Source of the DNA: Cyclobacteriaceae bacterium
GTDB taxonomy: Bacteria; Bacteroidota; Bacteroidia; Cytophagales; Cyclobacteriaceae
Reading direction: 5' to 3'
NCBI GenBank assembly: GCA_016786585.1
Contig: JAEUUI010000007.1
Span: forward strand, 466,701-530,700
Length of the DNA stretch: 64,000 bases
A program made the position numbers and the translations under genes. The notes under the pieces are model-generated. The model had not been told where the DNA came from. It did not search any database and worked only from the letters and a program-made list of their open reading frames with translations. Shown piece by piece: positions 8,549-16,796 of this stretch; the first letter of the stretch is position 1; the number at the start of each line of letters is the position of its first letter.

Positions 8549-10104
8549 AAGAATCCACCGCTTCTCCGCGAGGTTTTTCTTCGCGGAGTTGTTCCGAACA
8601 GCATCCCGAATACGCCCCGCACAATTTCTTTCCCGACTTGTTTCGTAACAGGTGAACTCAGCACTTCTTCGAACGTTGATTTCTCCTGCCTGCGGCTTGT
8701 GGTTTGTTTTGTGGCAGCTTTTTCTTCTGCCTTTTGCTGAGCTGCCTGTTGTTGCGCATTCATCCGTTCTTCCAGAATTTCAAATGCACTTTGCGGATCG
8801 ACAGTCTCCTGGTATTTTTTGAACAGATCAGATTGCTGTAAGTGACTTTCGTATTCCGAAGCATCAAGCGGGCCCATCATGGATGCCGGTGGAGCAAGGT
8901 GTGTGACAACTGTTTCGGTAGGAATTCCTTTTTCATTCAATACGGTAATGAATGCCTGGCCGGTACCAAGTTGCGTGAACTGTTGTTCCATGTCGTAGAA
9001 CTCCGACTTTGGAAATGTTTTAATCGTTTCTTTTAAAGCCTTTACATCGTTGGGCGTAAATGCACGGATCACGTGATGTACACGATTACCGAGTTGTGAT
9101 AAGATTGTTGCCGGAACATCCTGCGTGAGCTGCGTGCAAAAGAATACACCCACACCTTTTGAACGGATCAGACGAATCACCTGTTCGATCTGATCCATGA
9201 ACGCTTTCGGAGCATCTTTAAAGAGCAGATGCGCTTCGTCCAGAAAGAAAATCAACTTAGGCTTATCCAGGTCACCGGCTTCCGGCAGTTGCTGATAGAG
9301 TTCAGCGAGTAATGCCAGCATGAATGTTGAAAAAATCGCGGGCTGTTGCTGAACATCCGATACATTAAGTACGCTGATTACTCCGCGACCGTCAACCTTA
9401 TCAAGCATGTCCTGGATATCAAAGGAACGTTCACCAAAAATCTGGCTTACGCCCTGTTGTTCGAGCGCAACAATTTTTCTCAGAATCGTTCCGGACGTTG
9501 CACCGGATATCTTTCCGTAGTCGGCTTTGATCTCCTGCGCGCCCGCACCTTCTGACAAGTAATTCAAAACTTTCTTCAGATCGTTCAGGTCAACAATTGG
9601 CAGATTTTTATCATCGGCATATTTGAACACCACCGCCAACACGCCTGACTGCACTTCATTGAGCTCAAGAATTTTTCCGAGTAACACCGGGCCGAACTCG
9701 GTAACCGTTGCCCGCATTTGTGCGCCCTTCTTTCCGCTAAGTGAATAAAGCTCCACCGGAAATCCTGACGGGGTAAATTGTATTCCCAATGCGGTTGCCC
9801 GTTCATTGATCTTATCGTTGGCGGCTCCTTCTTTCGCCATGCCCGAGAGGTCGCCCTTCATGTCGGGCATGAACACAGGCACACCGGCTGCAGAAAGTTG
9901 TTCGGCCATCAGTTGTAGCGTACGGGTTTTACCTGATCCGGTCGCGCCCGTTACCAAACCATGTCGGTTCATCATCCGCAAGGGAAGGTTAACCTTTGCT
10001 CCGGCCATGATCTCGCCATCGAAAATGCCGGCACCTAAAAAGATTGAAGGGAGCGGGGTGGTGTACGATTGCTGGATAGCCTGGAGGAATTTTTCGCGAC
10101 TCAT
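8545..10104 (-). CDS. HerA-like ATPase, DUF853 family
   Basis: 519 residues. Walker A GATGSGKT lies at residues 53-60 after the usual GLVTG lead, Walker B reads KLIFFLDEAHLLF, and an arginine-finger region follows in GVGVFFCTQL. These match the DUF853 (YjgR) branch of the HerA/FtsK superfamily. The N-terminus carries the beta-barrel segment typical of HerA proteins, and a Gln/Glu/Lys-rich coiled tail (about 440-500) precedes a basic end. HerA-like ATPases translocate DNA or act with nucleases, but the DUF853 branch has no settled role. No NurA or SIR2 partner is adjacent. It overlaps the DUF2490 gene tail to tail. Confidence 0.88.
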   Translation of the reverse strand: MSREKFLQAIQQSYTTPLPSIFLGAGIFDGEIMAGAKVNLPLRMMNRHGLVTGATGSGKTRTLQLMAEQLSAAGVPVFMPDMKGDLSGMAKEGAANDKINERATALGIQFTPSGFPVELYSLSGKKGAQMRATVTEFGPVLLGKILELNEVQSGVLAVVFKYADDKNLPIVDLNDLKKVLNYLSEGAGAQEIKADYGKISGATSGTILRKIVALEQQGVSQIFGERSFDIQDMLDKVDGRGVISVLNVSDVQQQPAIFSTFMLALLAELYQQLPEAGDLDKPKLIFFLDEAHLLFKDAPKAFMDQIEQVIRLIRSKGVGVFFCTQLTQDVPATILSQLGNRVHHVIRAFTPNDVKALKETIKTFPKSEFYDMEQQFTQLGTGQAFITVLNEKGIPTETVVTHLAPPASMMGPLDASEYESHLQQSDLFKKYQETVDPQSAFEILEERMNAQQQAAQQKAEEKAATKQTTSRRQEKSTFEEVLSSPVTKQVGKEIVRGVFGMLFGTTPRRKTSRRSGGFF

Positions 10105-10135
10105 AACGGGAGAATTTGAGTTCGAAAATTAACAC

Positions 10136-10666
10136 TTATTCGCGAGTGTCAGTTTTCAATTTCAGTAGTTCTTCATAAACGTTACCCGCGATCCCTAACA
10201 ATTTCCCGAAAGCGGGCTCGGTTTTATAACCCTGTTTCTTCAACGCAATAACTTGCTGCCTGAATGCTTCTCCCTTTTCCAGCAAAATCCGGTACTCTAT
10301 TATCATATGGAGGTAAGCCGCCTGTTGCCGCGTGGGGATTGCCTGCCCGAAGATTTCTATCGTAAAGCCTTCGCAAACAAAAGAAGCAGCAACAGCGCCT
10401 GCGAGTTTTGGCGTAAAGAGCTTAAAGCCATCCTCAGTACCGAAACTTTCAACAAGATGTTTTTCAAACATACGTGCATCGGTAAAACAGCAGATGATGT
10501 CCAGGTCGCTGGTGTCGGTGTCGATGTTAATTGGGATGGTGCCTGTAAGTACCGGATCGAACGATCGTAATTTCTCCCAAATCCTGCGCCCGGTCAGCAC
10601 ACGATACACCGCTTTTTGTTTAACGTTTCCGGTTAACAGGTAGTCAGGAGATGTAAAATCAATCAT
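10136..10666 (-). CDS. DUF4269 family protein (nucleotidyltransferase-like)
   Basis: 176 residues. The segment GTIPINIDTDTSDLDIIC at about residues 42-59 is the DUF4269 signature and resembles the hG...D-x-D core of polymerase-beta-like nucleotidyltransferases. A second region (about 90-110, VCEGFTIEIFGQAIP, then QQAAYLHM) is also conserved in the family. It lies 31 bp upstream of the HerA-like gene on the same strand, so the two may share a transcript. The substrate is unknown and activity has not been shown for this family as far as I know. Confidence 0.82.
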   Translation of the reverse strand: MIDFTSPDYLLTGNVKQKAVYRVLTGRRIWEKLRSFDPVLTGTIPINIDTDTSDLDIICCFTDARMFEKHLVESFGTEDGFKLFTPKLAGAVAASFVCEGFTIEIFGQAIPTRQQAAYLHMIIEYRILLEKGEAFRQQVIALKKQGYKTEPAFGKLLGIAGNVYEELLKLKTDTRE

Positions 10667-10774
10667 GCTGTTTAACGAAAATCCAAGGTATCAATCTTCC
10701 GATATGTTCGGCAGGTTGTCTGCGACTCTTTTTCATGGTAATTTTCAATCAGTAAACAACCGTTTTTATTTGGT

Positions 10775-11683
10775 ATGAAGACCTCTCGTTACCTCGCGCT
10801 GGCGATTGCCGGCATCCTCCTGTTACCCCTTTTCTCGAACGCCCAGATTATTGTGCCCGACAGCACTTCGAAATGGCGGAAAAAAATGATTTTTAATCTG
10901 AATGTGAACCAGGCTGCCTTCTCTTCGAACTGGAAAGGTGGTGGTATCAACTCCATTGGCCTCAACACAAACTTCGATTACAAAGCCGACTACAAAGACG
11001 ACAAGCAATCGTGGGATAACGAGATCGGATTTACCTATGGCTTTGTGAAAAACTCGGGCCAGGGATTTCGCAAAACACTCGACCGGTTTTTTGTCGACAC
11101 AAAATACGGCCGCGCACTGACCAAAAAATGGGATGTGTTCTCGTCATTCAATTTTGCCTCGCAGTTCTATAAAGGTTACAAATATTCGGAGGATGGTGAT
11201 GCAGCACTCATTTCCGATTTCCTCGCACCGGCATTTGTTACCGTTGCGCTGGGTTTTGAATATCATCCGGTAGAATATTTTAAAGTTCGTATTTCTCCGT
11301 TAGCTCCGCGTTTAACATTGCTGCGGAATAACAACGGGCGTTTCGATGCAGTCGATTCGATTGCTCCGTATGGTGTGGAAGTAGGGCAGGACACCCGCTT
11401 TGAGTGGCTGGCATTTCAGCTCACGGCCGACTTCGACAAAGACATCGCAAAAAATCTGAACCTGAAATTCAAGTACCTGATGTTCGCCAACTACGAAACG
11501 CTTGAAGGCAAAACAATTGACCACCGCCTGGATGTAATGCTCAATGCAAAAGTGAATCGTTTCATCACCGTTAGCATGGGCGGTATTTTATTGTACGACT
11601 ACGACCAGGACGATGAAGTTCAGCTTAGCCAGGCATTCAATATCGGCTTCAGCTATTCGATTCAGAACTATGTAGACAAGTAA
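10775..11683 (+). CDS. DUF3078 family secreted/outer membrane protein
   Basis: 302 residues with a signal peptide ending after FSNAQ. It contains the DUF3078 signature: W(R)KKMIFNLNVNQAAFSSNW followed by a run of antiparallel strands, ending with FNIGFSYSIQNY. The length and strand pattern suggest an outer-membrane barrel. The family is widespread in Bacteroidota and uncharacterised. It is divergent from the DUF4269 gene across 108 bp and ends at a clear terminator. Confidence 0.85.
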   Translation: MKTSRYLALAIAGILLLPLFSNAQIIVPDSTSKWRKKMIFNLNVNQAAFSSNWKGGGINSIGLNTNFDYKADYKDDKQSWDNEIGFTYGFVKNSGQGFRKTLDRFFVDTKYGRALTKKWDVFSSFNFASQFYKGYKYSEDGDAALISDFLAPAFVTVALGFEYHPVEYFKVRISPLAPRLTLLRNNNGRFDAVDSIAPYGVEVGQDTRFEWLAFQLTADFDKDIAKNLNLKFKYLMFANYETLEGKTIDHRLDVMLNAKVNRFITVSMGGILLYDYDQDDEVQLSQAFNIGFSYSIQNYVDK

Positions 11684-11728
11684 CTTCCCCGACTCCCCCG
11701 AAAGGCGTGAGTAACCATTACCACAGTG

Positions 11729-11763
11729 GCCCGGCATTTCAGATGTGCCGGGCTTTGTTTTTA
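11729..11763 (+). terminator. rho-independent terminator after the DUF3078 gene
   Basis: Stem GCCCGGCA (11729-11736) with TGCCGGGC (11746-11753), nine-base loop, then TTTGTTTTT. It lies 45 bp after the DUF3078 stop and 41 bp before the next start. Confidence 0.88.
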
Positions 11764-11804
11764 AGTGGCACAAAATTTTTGGTGTTCATTAAAAACTTTG
11801 TGGT

Positions 11805-12209
11805 ATGAAAGCGATCAACATCTGGGCTGTTATTGTCTCGGCCGTTACAACTACTGCGCTTGGCTTTTTATGGTACATGGTAATGTTTCGCGAGCCTTAC
11901 ATTCGCGGACTTGACCGCACAAAAGAACAATTGGCCAAAGGGCCCAATGGCATGTGGGCTTCCATCATACAGTTGGGCGGAAACCTGGTGATGGTTTACA
12001 TCCTGGCCTGGCTGATGATCCAAACCGGCAGTACAAATGTAAGCGGAGGCATTAAGCTTGCGCTGATTGTTTGGGCGGGCTTTGTTGCCTGCGTTACCGG
12101 GCCGATGTACGCCTTCGAAGCGTTTCCGTTTTATTTTTTCATGATCAACACCGGCTACACGCTGGCAAGCATGCTCATCAGCGGGGCGGTGCTGGGTGCC
12201 TGGCGATAA
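11805..12209 (+). CDS. DUF1761 family membrane protein
   Basis: 134 residues with four hydrophobic spans (about 5-25, 55-73, 82-102, 108-130). It carries the DUF1761 pattern GFLWYMVMF near the first span and a final span around FFMINTGYTLASMLISGAVLG. A second DUF1761 gene is at 51808-52236 on the other strand. The function is unknown. Confidence 0.82.
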   Translation: MKAINIWAVIVSAVTTTALGFLWYMVMFREPYIRGLDRTKEQLAKGPNGMWASIIQLGGNLVMVYILAWLMIQTGSTNVSGGIKLALIVWAGFVACVTGPMYAFEAFPFYFFMINTGYTLASMLISGAVLGAWR

Positions 12210-12298
12210 GATATTGATCGCGGCTGGTAAAAATGAGAAGGCATCGTTTGTAGAACTGTGCTTTTAACGTAAAAACGTGCCCCGGGCTGCCAAAAGCC

Positions 12299-12315
12299 GT
12301 AGGAGTTACTCCTAC
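12299..12315. promoter_or_regulatory. palindrome copy 1 (GTAGGAGTTACTCCTAC)
   Basis: A perfect 17-bp palindrome around one central base. It lies 52 bases before the small gene at 12368. Three more copies with the same core, TAGGAGTTACTCCTA, occur at 15882, 21138 and 22357, all between genes. This fits an operator for a dimeric regulator, or a short RNA hairpin. Confidence 0.6.
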
Positions 12316-12367
12316 ACAACATTCATGCGAATGCACGTCCTTTGCATGGGTTATCAAAAATTATGGT

Positions 12368-12574
12368 ATGAAAGTCGATCGACTGCTTGAACATTATTGC
12401 GATATGAATACGGCACTGCGTGCCGAGCTGCTTGCCACGGTTAAAGGCTTTTTGCTGCAGGGCCGCACGGTAGAGTATCACGGAGAAAAATACCATCACA
12501 TCGAAGATCTTGCTGTTGATATTGAAGCTCACTGCGTAGAGCAGAAAAACCAGGTTGCCGAACAACCTTCCTGA
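12368..12574 (+). CDS. small hypothetical protein
   Basis: 68 residues, no signal peptide or membrane span, mildly acidic and predicted helical with a central YHGEKYHHIEDL segment. No family is recognised. It has its own spacing: 158 bp after the DUF1761 stop, with a 17-bp palindrome 52 bases before its ATG. Codon use looks like that of its neighbours, so it is probably a real gene. Confidence 0.55.
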   Translation: MKVDRLLEHYCDMNTALRAELLATVKGFLLQGRTVEYHGEKYHHIEDLAVDIEAHCVEQKNQVAEQPS

Positions 12575-12691
12575 GTTTATCCGGCAACCGCAATTGCCGC
12601 GATCCCCTTCACACCCATTTCAAAATACCGTCTTACCCGGATACCATGCATGGCGTGTGCACGCGTACTTCGTGATCATAAACCTCATGCT

Positions 12692-13168
12692 ATGAATCAC
12701 ACCCGTAAATGTCTTATTACCGCCGCAACTATTGTTTTGTTATCGGTTATCAGCTTCCATGCAAGCGCACAGAAATTTCCGGTTATCATGGCCGACAGTG
12801 TTAATAAATGGAGTGAAGCAACCACCGCCCGCATCCAGGATGCACAAAACAACAAGCTCGCCACCGTAGACGTGTTTGTAAAAGTGAAGAAGTTTAAAGG
12901 TACCACTGGCATGTGTGTGGTGTTCTTCCGCAACACCGGCAGCACCACCATTTCTGCATGGGGCGGATTGCAGACGGGCGACAAGCCCGCAAGCCAAAGT
13001 ATTTATGAAGTGAACGCGGGAAAGTTTACGCTGAAACCCGGAGAAGAAGTTTCCTTTAACCTCGAGCTTCGCGAATGCTGGCCAAAGAATCGCAAAGCGC
13101 TGAACGATGCCGGCAAGTGTGCAGCCTGCGCACCTAACATTTGCTTCGCCAATGTTAGGATTAATTAA
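12692..13168 (+). CDS. secreted hypothetical protein with Cys-rich C-terminus
   Basis: 158 residues from ATG 12692, chosen because it begins a signal peptide (MNHTRKCLITAATIVLL, cleavage near ASAQ); an in-frame start at 12650 would add 14 residues ahead of it. The mature part is a small beta domain (VFVKVKKFKGTTGMCVVFFRNTGS). It ends in a tail with four Cys (residues about 133-153: ECW, then KCAACAP, then NICF), which suggests disulphides or metal binding outside the cytoplasm. No family is recognised. The first repeat block begins soon after its stop. Confidence 0.7.
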   Translation: MNHTRKCLITAATIVLLSVISFHASAQKFPVIMADSVNKWSEATTARIQDAQNNKLATVDVFVKVKKFKGTTGMCVVFFRNTGSTTISAWGGLQTGDKPASQSIYEVNAGKFTLKPGEEVSFNLELRECWPKNRKALNDAGKCAACAPNICFANVRIN

Positions 13169-13247
13169 TACTATCCCCGAAGTAAGACATTGGAGCGTGG
13201 ACGTCCACTCACGTATATGCTGCCGTCAGGAATTTCCAGCAAGCCTG

Positions 13248-13740
13248 GGATGCGCCTTATTCTATCTTTGGTTTGTGCGGCTGGCAGTGCGGATCGAATA
13301 CAGCGCAGACCGGGCTTGCGGGGCCAAGCGGCCCGGGAGCGATGCCCGTATGATGAGTTAACCTGAATTACTCTTCGGGCTGTGAAACCAATCGACACAA
13401 AACGGGAAAGATTTTTTGTGTGGTAGCCCGGCACAAATGGACCGGCTTGCCGAAAAACATTGCAGGCAAGGGGTGTGCGCTGGACTGTGCGCAGGGAGCA
13501 TATTTCTGCCTGGATTTTTTTTGTAAGGGGAAGCAGGTAATGGGCCAAGCGGTCCGGGAGCGATGCCCGTATGATGAGTTAACCTGAATTACTCTTCGGG
13601 CTGCGAAACCAGTCGACAAAAAAAGGGAAAGATTTTTTGTCTGGTAGCCCGGCAGAAATGAACCGGCTTGCCGAAAAACATTGCAGGCAAGGGGCCAAGC
13701 GGCCCCGGAGTGCTACCTGAGAGAACTACTCAACCGAAAT
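13248..13740. repeat. left block of a roughly 149-bp intergenic repeat family
   Basis: Three cores GGGCCAAGCGGCCC-like (a GGCC hairpin with AAGC loop) start at 13320, 13542 and 13691. Each is followed by a TGAGTTAACCTGAATTACT-like segment in the first two copies and a diverged version in the third. Between cores the unit continues with a conserved stretch (GGGAAAGATTTTTTG, then CGGCTTGCCGAAAAACATTG). The spacing from the second to the third core is 149 bp. Short open frames run through the block, but copies match at all codon positions, so I read it as noncoding. The rest of 13169-13936 holds nothing I can name. Confidence 0.85.
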
Positions 13741-13909
13741 CAATTTCCAAAGCCATCGCGAACTCGCTATTCGTGGACGCCCACCGCACACCTGGAATAT
13801 AACAGGACAATAAAATAGATGTCCTCAAGGTTCTGCCGCCCATTCGTCTCATCATTCCCCCGGTTCATCTCATTTCAGCGTTTCTCAGTACCACCCAAAC
13901 CCCACAACC

Positions 13910-13927
13910 GTTTACTTGCCAGTAAAC
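13910..13927 (+). promoter_or_regulatory. small hairpin just upstream of the CotH-like gene
   Basis: GTTTAC (13910-13915) and GTAAAC (13922-13927) form a 6-bp inverted repeat around TTGCCA, ten bases before ATG 13937. It would fold in the 5' leader, or serve as a short operator. Low specificity. Confidence 0.3.
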
Positions 13928-13936
13928 CTCCGTGCC

Positions 13937-15310
13937 ATGCGCATCCTGTTATTTTTATTTATCGTGCTGCTGTACTCCGGTTGTGACGAGCCTGCAGAAA
14001 AAGAAACCACCCCCGCTGACGACTCATCCGGATTGGAAACGCCCGACTGGACGGACGCCACGCATGGCAACGATGCCGAACCCGATTATGAAGTTGTATT
14101 TCCGCAGGATCAGGTTAACCGCATCAACATTACCCTCACCGCGGCCGACTGGCAAACTATTCAAACCAACATGCAAACTTTATTCGGCTATGCCTTCGGA
14201 GCCGGAGGCGGACAAGGCGGAGGCTTTCCCGATTCCGAAACCGACTATGTTGCAGTGTCCGTTACCATGAACGACACCGAATGGTACAAAGCCGGCTTCC
14301 GCCTCAAAGGCAACTCCACGCTCGCACAAACTTGGGCGTCCGGAATTTATAAACTTCCTTTCCGCCTTAACTTCGATAAGTTTGAAGACACCTATCCCGA
14401 AATAAAAAACCAGCGCTTCTACGGATTCAAAGAGTTAACCTTTTCACCGGGCGCGAAAGACAATTCGTTGCTGCGCGAAAAAATCGGTGCCGACATTTTC
14501 AGAAAGGCCGGCATCCCGGCTGCACAAACTGCTTTCTACCGCGTGTACATCGATTTTGGTGCAGGGTTGAAATACTGTGGCGTGTATACGCTGGTGGAAG
14601 TGGTTGACGACTCCATGGTCGAAACACAATTCGGGAAAGACGATGGCAACATCTACAAACCCGAGTCGTACCTGAAAACCTTTACGCAAAGTGAGTTCGA
14701 AAAAAAGAACAACGAAGACCTGGCCGACTACAGCGATGTGCAGGTATTGATTACCGCACTCAACAGCAGCACCCGCACCAGCAATCCCGCCCAATGGCGC
14801 ACACAACTCGAAGCCACGTTTAATGTCAATCATTTTTTAAAGTGGCTTGCCGTAAACACCACCATCACCAACTGGGACACCTATGGCGCCATGGCACACA
14901 ATTATTATCTGTACAACCATCCGGTGAACAAGCTCACCTGGATCCCGTGGGATAATAATGAGTGCCTCGCCAGTCGTTCGGGTCCGGGTGGTAATTCCGT
15001 GAACCTTTCGTTGTCAACCGTTACATCCACGTGGCCGCTCATCCGCTACCTGGCCGATGATGCCGTGTACTACGCGCAATACAAAGAATACGTGCGCACC
15101 TTTACCGATGAAGCCTTTGCCGTGAGCGACATCCAGCAGATGCTCACCACATACCACGACTTGATTTCACCGTATGTGATCGGGCCCGAAGAAACTGAAA
15201 CCGGCAAGTACACACAACTCAGCAGTTCCGCAGCATTCACCAGCGAACTCGCCACCCTCAAACAATACATCGTTGCGCGGCACAGTGCAGTTGACAGCTT
15301 CGTACCGTAG
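13937..15310 (+). CDS. CotH-family protein kinase-like lipoprotein
   Basis: 457 residues from ATG 13937, which opens a lipoprotein signal (MRILLFLFIVLLYSGC). After an acidic linker comes a CotH domain: FRLKGNST, KLPFRLNFDKFED, FYGFKELTF, DNSLLREKIGADIF, GVYTLVEVVDDSMVE, and the catalytic region NWDTYGAMAHNYYLY followed by LTWIPWDNNE. CotH proteins are secreted kinases; in Bacillus CotH phosphorylates spore-coat proteins. Here the target is unknown and the protein is likely anchored outside the cell. The gene is bracketed by two blocks of the same repeat family, which suggests it moved or was duplicated with them. An earlier in-frame start at 13916 would put residues ahead of the signal. Confidence 0.88.
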   Translation: MRILLFLFIVLLYSGCDEPAEKETTPADDSSGLETPDWTDATHGNDAEPDYEVVFPQDQVNRINITLTAADWQTIQTNMQTLFGYAFGAGGGQGGGFPDSETDYVAVSVTMNDTEWYKAGFRLKGNSTLAQTWASGIYKLPFRLNFDKFEDTYPEIKNQRFYGFKELTFSPGAKDNSLLREKIGADIFRKAGIPAAQTAFYRVYIDFGAGLKYCGVYTLVEVVDDSMVETQFGKDDGNIYKPESYLKTFTQSEFEKKNNEDLADYSDVQVLITALNSSTRTSNPAQWRTQLEATFNVNHFLKWLAVNTTITNWDTYGAMAHNYYLYNHPVNKLTWIPWDNNECLASRSGPGGNSVNLSLSTVTSTWPLIRYLADDAVYYAQYKEYVRTFTDEAFAVSDIQQMLTTYHDLISPYVIGPEETETGKYTQLSSSAAFTSELATLKQYIVARHSAVDSFVP

Positions 15311-15314
15311 TTTG

Positions 15315-15810
15315 TAAAATTCAGGCAAGGGCCATGCGGCCCTGAAGCGCTGCCTGCGTGAATGAGTTAACCCGAATTACTTTCCAAAGTCAGCTCTCAA
15401 TAATTCTTTGTAGACACCCACCGCACGTTTTGTTTAATCCTTGCGCGGTGGCCAGGCAGAAATGGACTTACTTTTCTTTTGAATGCCCGAATGCGTCATG
15501 CAATGCTACCGTAAAAAAATTATCAGCAAGCACGGGATGCGCCTTATTCTATCTTCGGTTTGTGCGGCTGGCGGTGCGGATCGAATACAGCGCAGACCGG
15601 GCTTGCGGGGCCAAGCGGCCCGGGAGCGATGCCCGTATCATGAGTTAACCTGAATTACTCTTCGGGCTGCGGAACCAGTCGAAACAAAACGGGAAAGATT
15701 TTTTGCGCGGTAACCTGCAGAATGAACAGGCTTGCCTGAAAACATTGCAGTCAAGGGGCCAAGCGGCCCCGTAGCGCTGCCTGTGTGAATGAGTTAACCT
15801 GATTACTTTC
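15315..15810. repeat. right block of the roughly 149-bp intergenic repeat family
   Basis: Three cores (GGGCCATGCGGCCC at 15329, GGGCCAAGCGGCCC from 15607, GGGGCCAAGCGGCCCC at 15755), each followed by the TGAGTTAACC-type segment. The part from 15534 to 15750 is nearly identical to 13248-13475 left of the CotH-like gene. The 15607-15755 spacing is 148 bp. Both blocks run in the same orientation. The remainder of 15311-16166 holds a 19-bp palindrome, a 21-bp palindrome and one 34-bp leader, listed separately. Confidence 0.85.
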
Positions 15811-15881
15811 CAAAGTCAACGCCTGGTTGCAGACCTGCACTATTACCAGAAAGTAAAATTCTTCAGATTTCTTTAAAAAAC

Positions 15882-15900
15882 CATAGGAGTTACTCCTATG
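15882..15900. promoter_or_regulatory. palindrome copy 2 (CATAGGAGTTACTCCTATG)
   Basis: The longest of the four copies: 19 bp, perfect around a central T. It is 266 bases from the next start (16167), so unlike copies 1 and 3 it is not at a fixed distance from a gene. Confidence 0.6.
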
Positions 15901-15987
15901 CCCCGCGCCCCATTTTTAAAAAACCTTTTAGCTTCATTCCAGCATTCGGGGTTTTGTCTCCCGGGTGCCGGCTGCTAATCTGTCTGC

Positions 15988-16008
15988 GCACTTCAAGCCT
16001 TGAAGTGC
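15988..16008. promoter_or_regulatory. 21-bp perfect palindrome
   Basis: GCACTTCAAG (15988-15997), one C, then CTTGAAGTGC (15999-16008). No T run follows, so it is not a standard terminator. It could be a regulator site, or an RNA hairpin in the leader of the gene at 16167. Confidence 0.45.
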
Positions 16009-16118
16009 CGAAGTTGTTTCTGTAGGGCGACTCTTTGCAGTGTTCTGTTCCCAGACCTTCTTTCTCATGTCTTTCACTGATTAAGTTATCGCCTGCTCAT
16101 GCAGGAATACCATTTCCC

Positions 16119-16152
16119 CCGGAGTAAGCCGAAAATCCGAAGAAGAGTAGGC
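16119..16152 (+). repeat. 34-bp leader repeat, copy 1
   Basis: Begins CCGGAGTAAGCCGAAAATCC and ends GAAGAAGAGTAGGC. Identical copies are at 16744 and 17732. This one ends 14 bases before ATG 16167. CGGA can pair with TCCG inside the element and GCC with the terminal GGC, giving a possible small pseudoknot. Confidence 0.9.
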
Positions 16153-16166
16153 CAACTGAATCTACT

Positions 16167-16733
16167 ATGAAAAGAAAATCTGTTCAGATAGTCAGTGCGC
16201 TATCTTTTTTCCTCCTGAGTCTTACTGCAGCAGCACAAACCTTCGACTTTAATGCACTGCAGGGATTTTCATTGTCGGTTACCCTTCCACCCAGCACAAC
16301 CCGAATGGTCGATTACAAATCCGGAGTAATGGTGGGTGTTCACACCCATCTGTTCCAAGTCGCTACCCTGGTTACGGCAAATGTTAACACCTATGGGGGA
16401 AACACTCTGCTAATCCCTGTCGCTTCCGGTTTTTACATCGAAGATGTAGGCCGGAAGAAACGCATTAAAACCATCACGATGGATGTTGAGTATGGTATAG
16501 GGGGTAACATGTTATACATAGCAATTAACGGCACAAACAATTTTGTGCCGATTTCACTCGGCCAAACGGTTAACGTCTCCGGTGTACAGGTAACGTTTCC
16601 GCCCGCGCTTTCACCGGGTCTCCAGAATTTTAAAGGGAAAGTGACGCTAACGGGAAAAAGAATCAAATCAGTTTTCATCGCCTCCAAAGCGATCGTAAAA
16701 GAATTGTATGTCGATAACATTAATGTTCGATAG
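16167..16733 (+). CDS. secreted hypothetical protein (leader-repeat gene 1)
   Basis: 188 residues with a signal peptide (cleavage near TAAAQT). The mature part is beta-rich and hydrophobic, with an internal segment VSGVQVTFPPALSPG and a basic C-terminal third (KGKVTLTGKRIKSVFIASKAIVK). No domain is recognised. It is the first of three consecutive secreted-protein genes preceded by an identical 34-bp leader. The next copy begins 10 bases after this stop. Confidence 0.72.
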   Translation: MKRKSVQIVSALSFFLLSLTAAAQTFDFNALQGFSLSVTLPPSTTRMVDYKSGVMVGVHTHLFQVATLVTANVNTYGGNTLLIPVASGFYIEDVGRKKRIKTITMDVEYGIGGNMLYIAINGTNNFVPISLGQTVNVSGVQVTFPPALSPGLQNFKGKVTLTGKRIKSVFIASKAIVKELYVDNINVR

Positions 16734-16743
16734 AATACCAATA

Positions 16744-16777
16744 CCGGAGTAAGCCGAAAATCCGAAGAAGAGTAGGC
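16744..16777 (+). repeat. 34-bp leader repeat, copy 2
   Basis: Identical to the copies at 16119 and 17732. It starts 10 bases after the stop at 16733 and ends 19 bases before ATG 16797. Sequence on both sides differs from the other copies apart from a short ATACC just upstream. Confidence 0.9.
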
Positions 16778-16796
16778 GACAATCAAAAATGATGCT

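Noticed and set aside
13107..13361. Open frames in the repeat blocks, with a shared translation in both (also 15358-15648)
   Set aside because: The copies agree at all codon positions, so the shared translation comes from the repeat itself; no start signal or family is seen.
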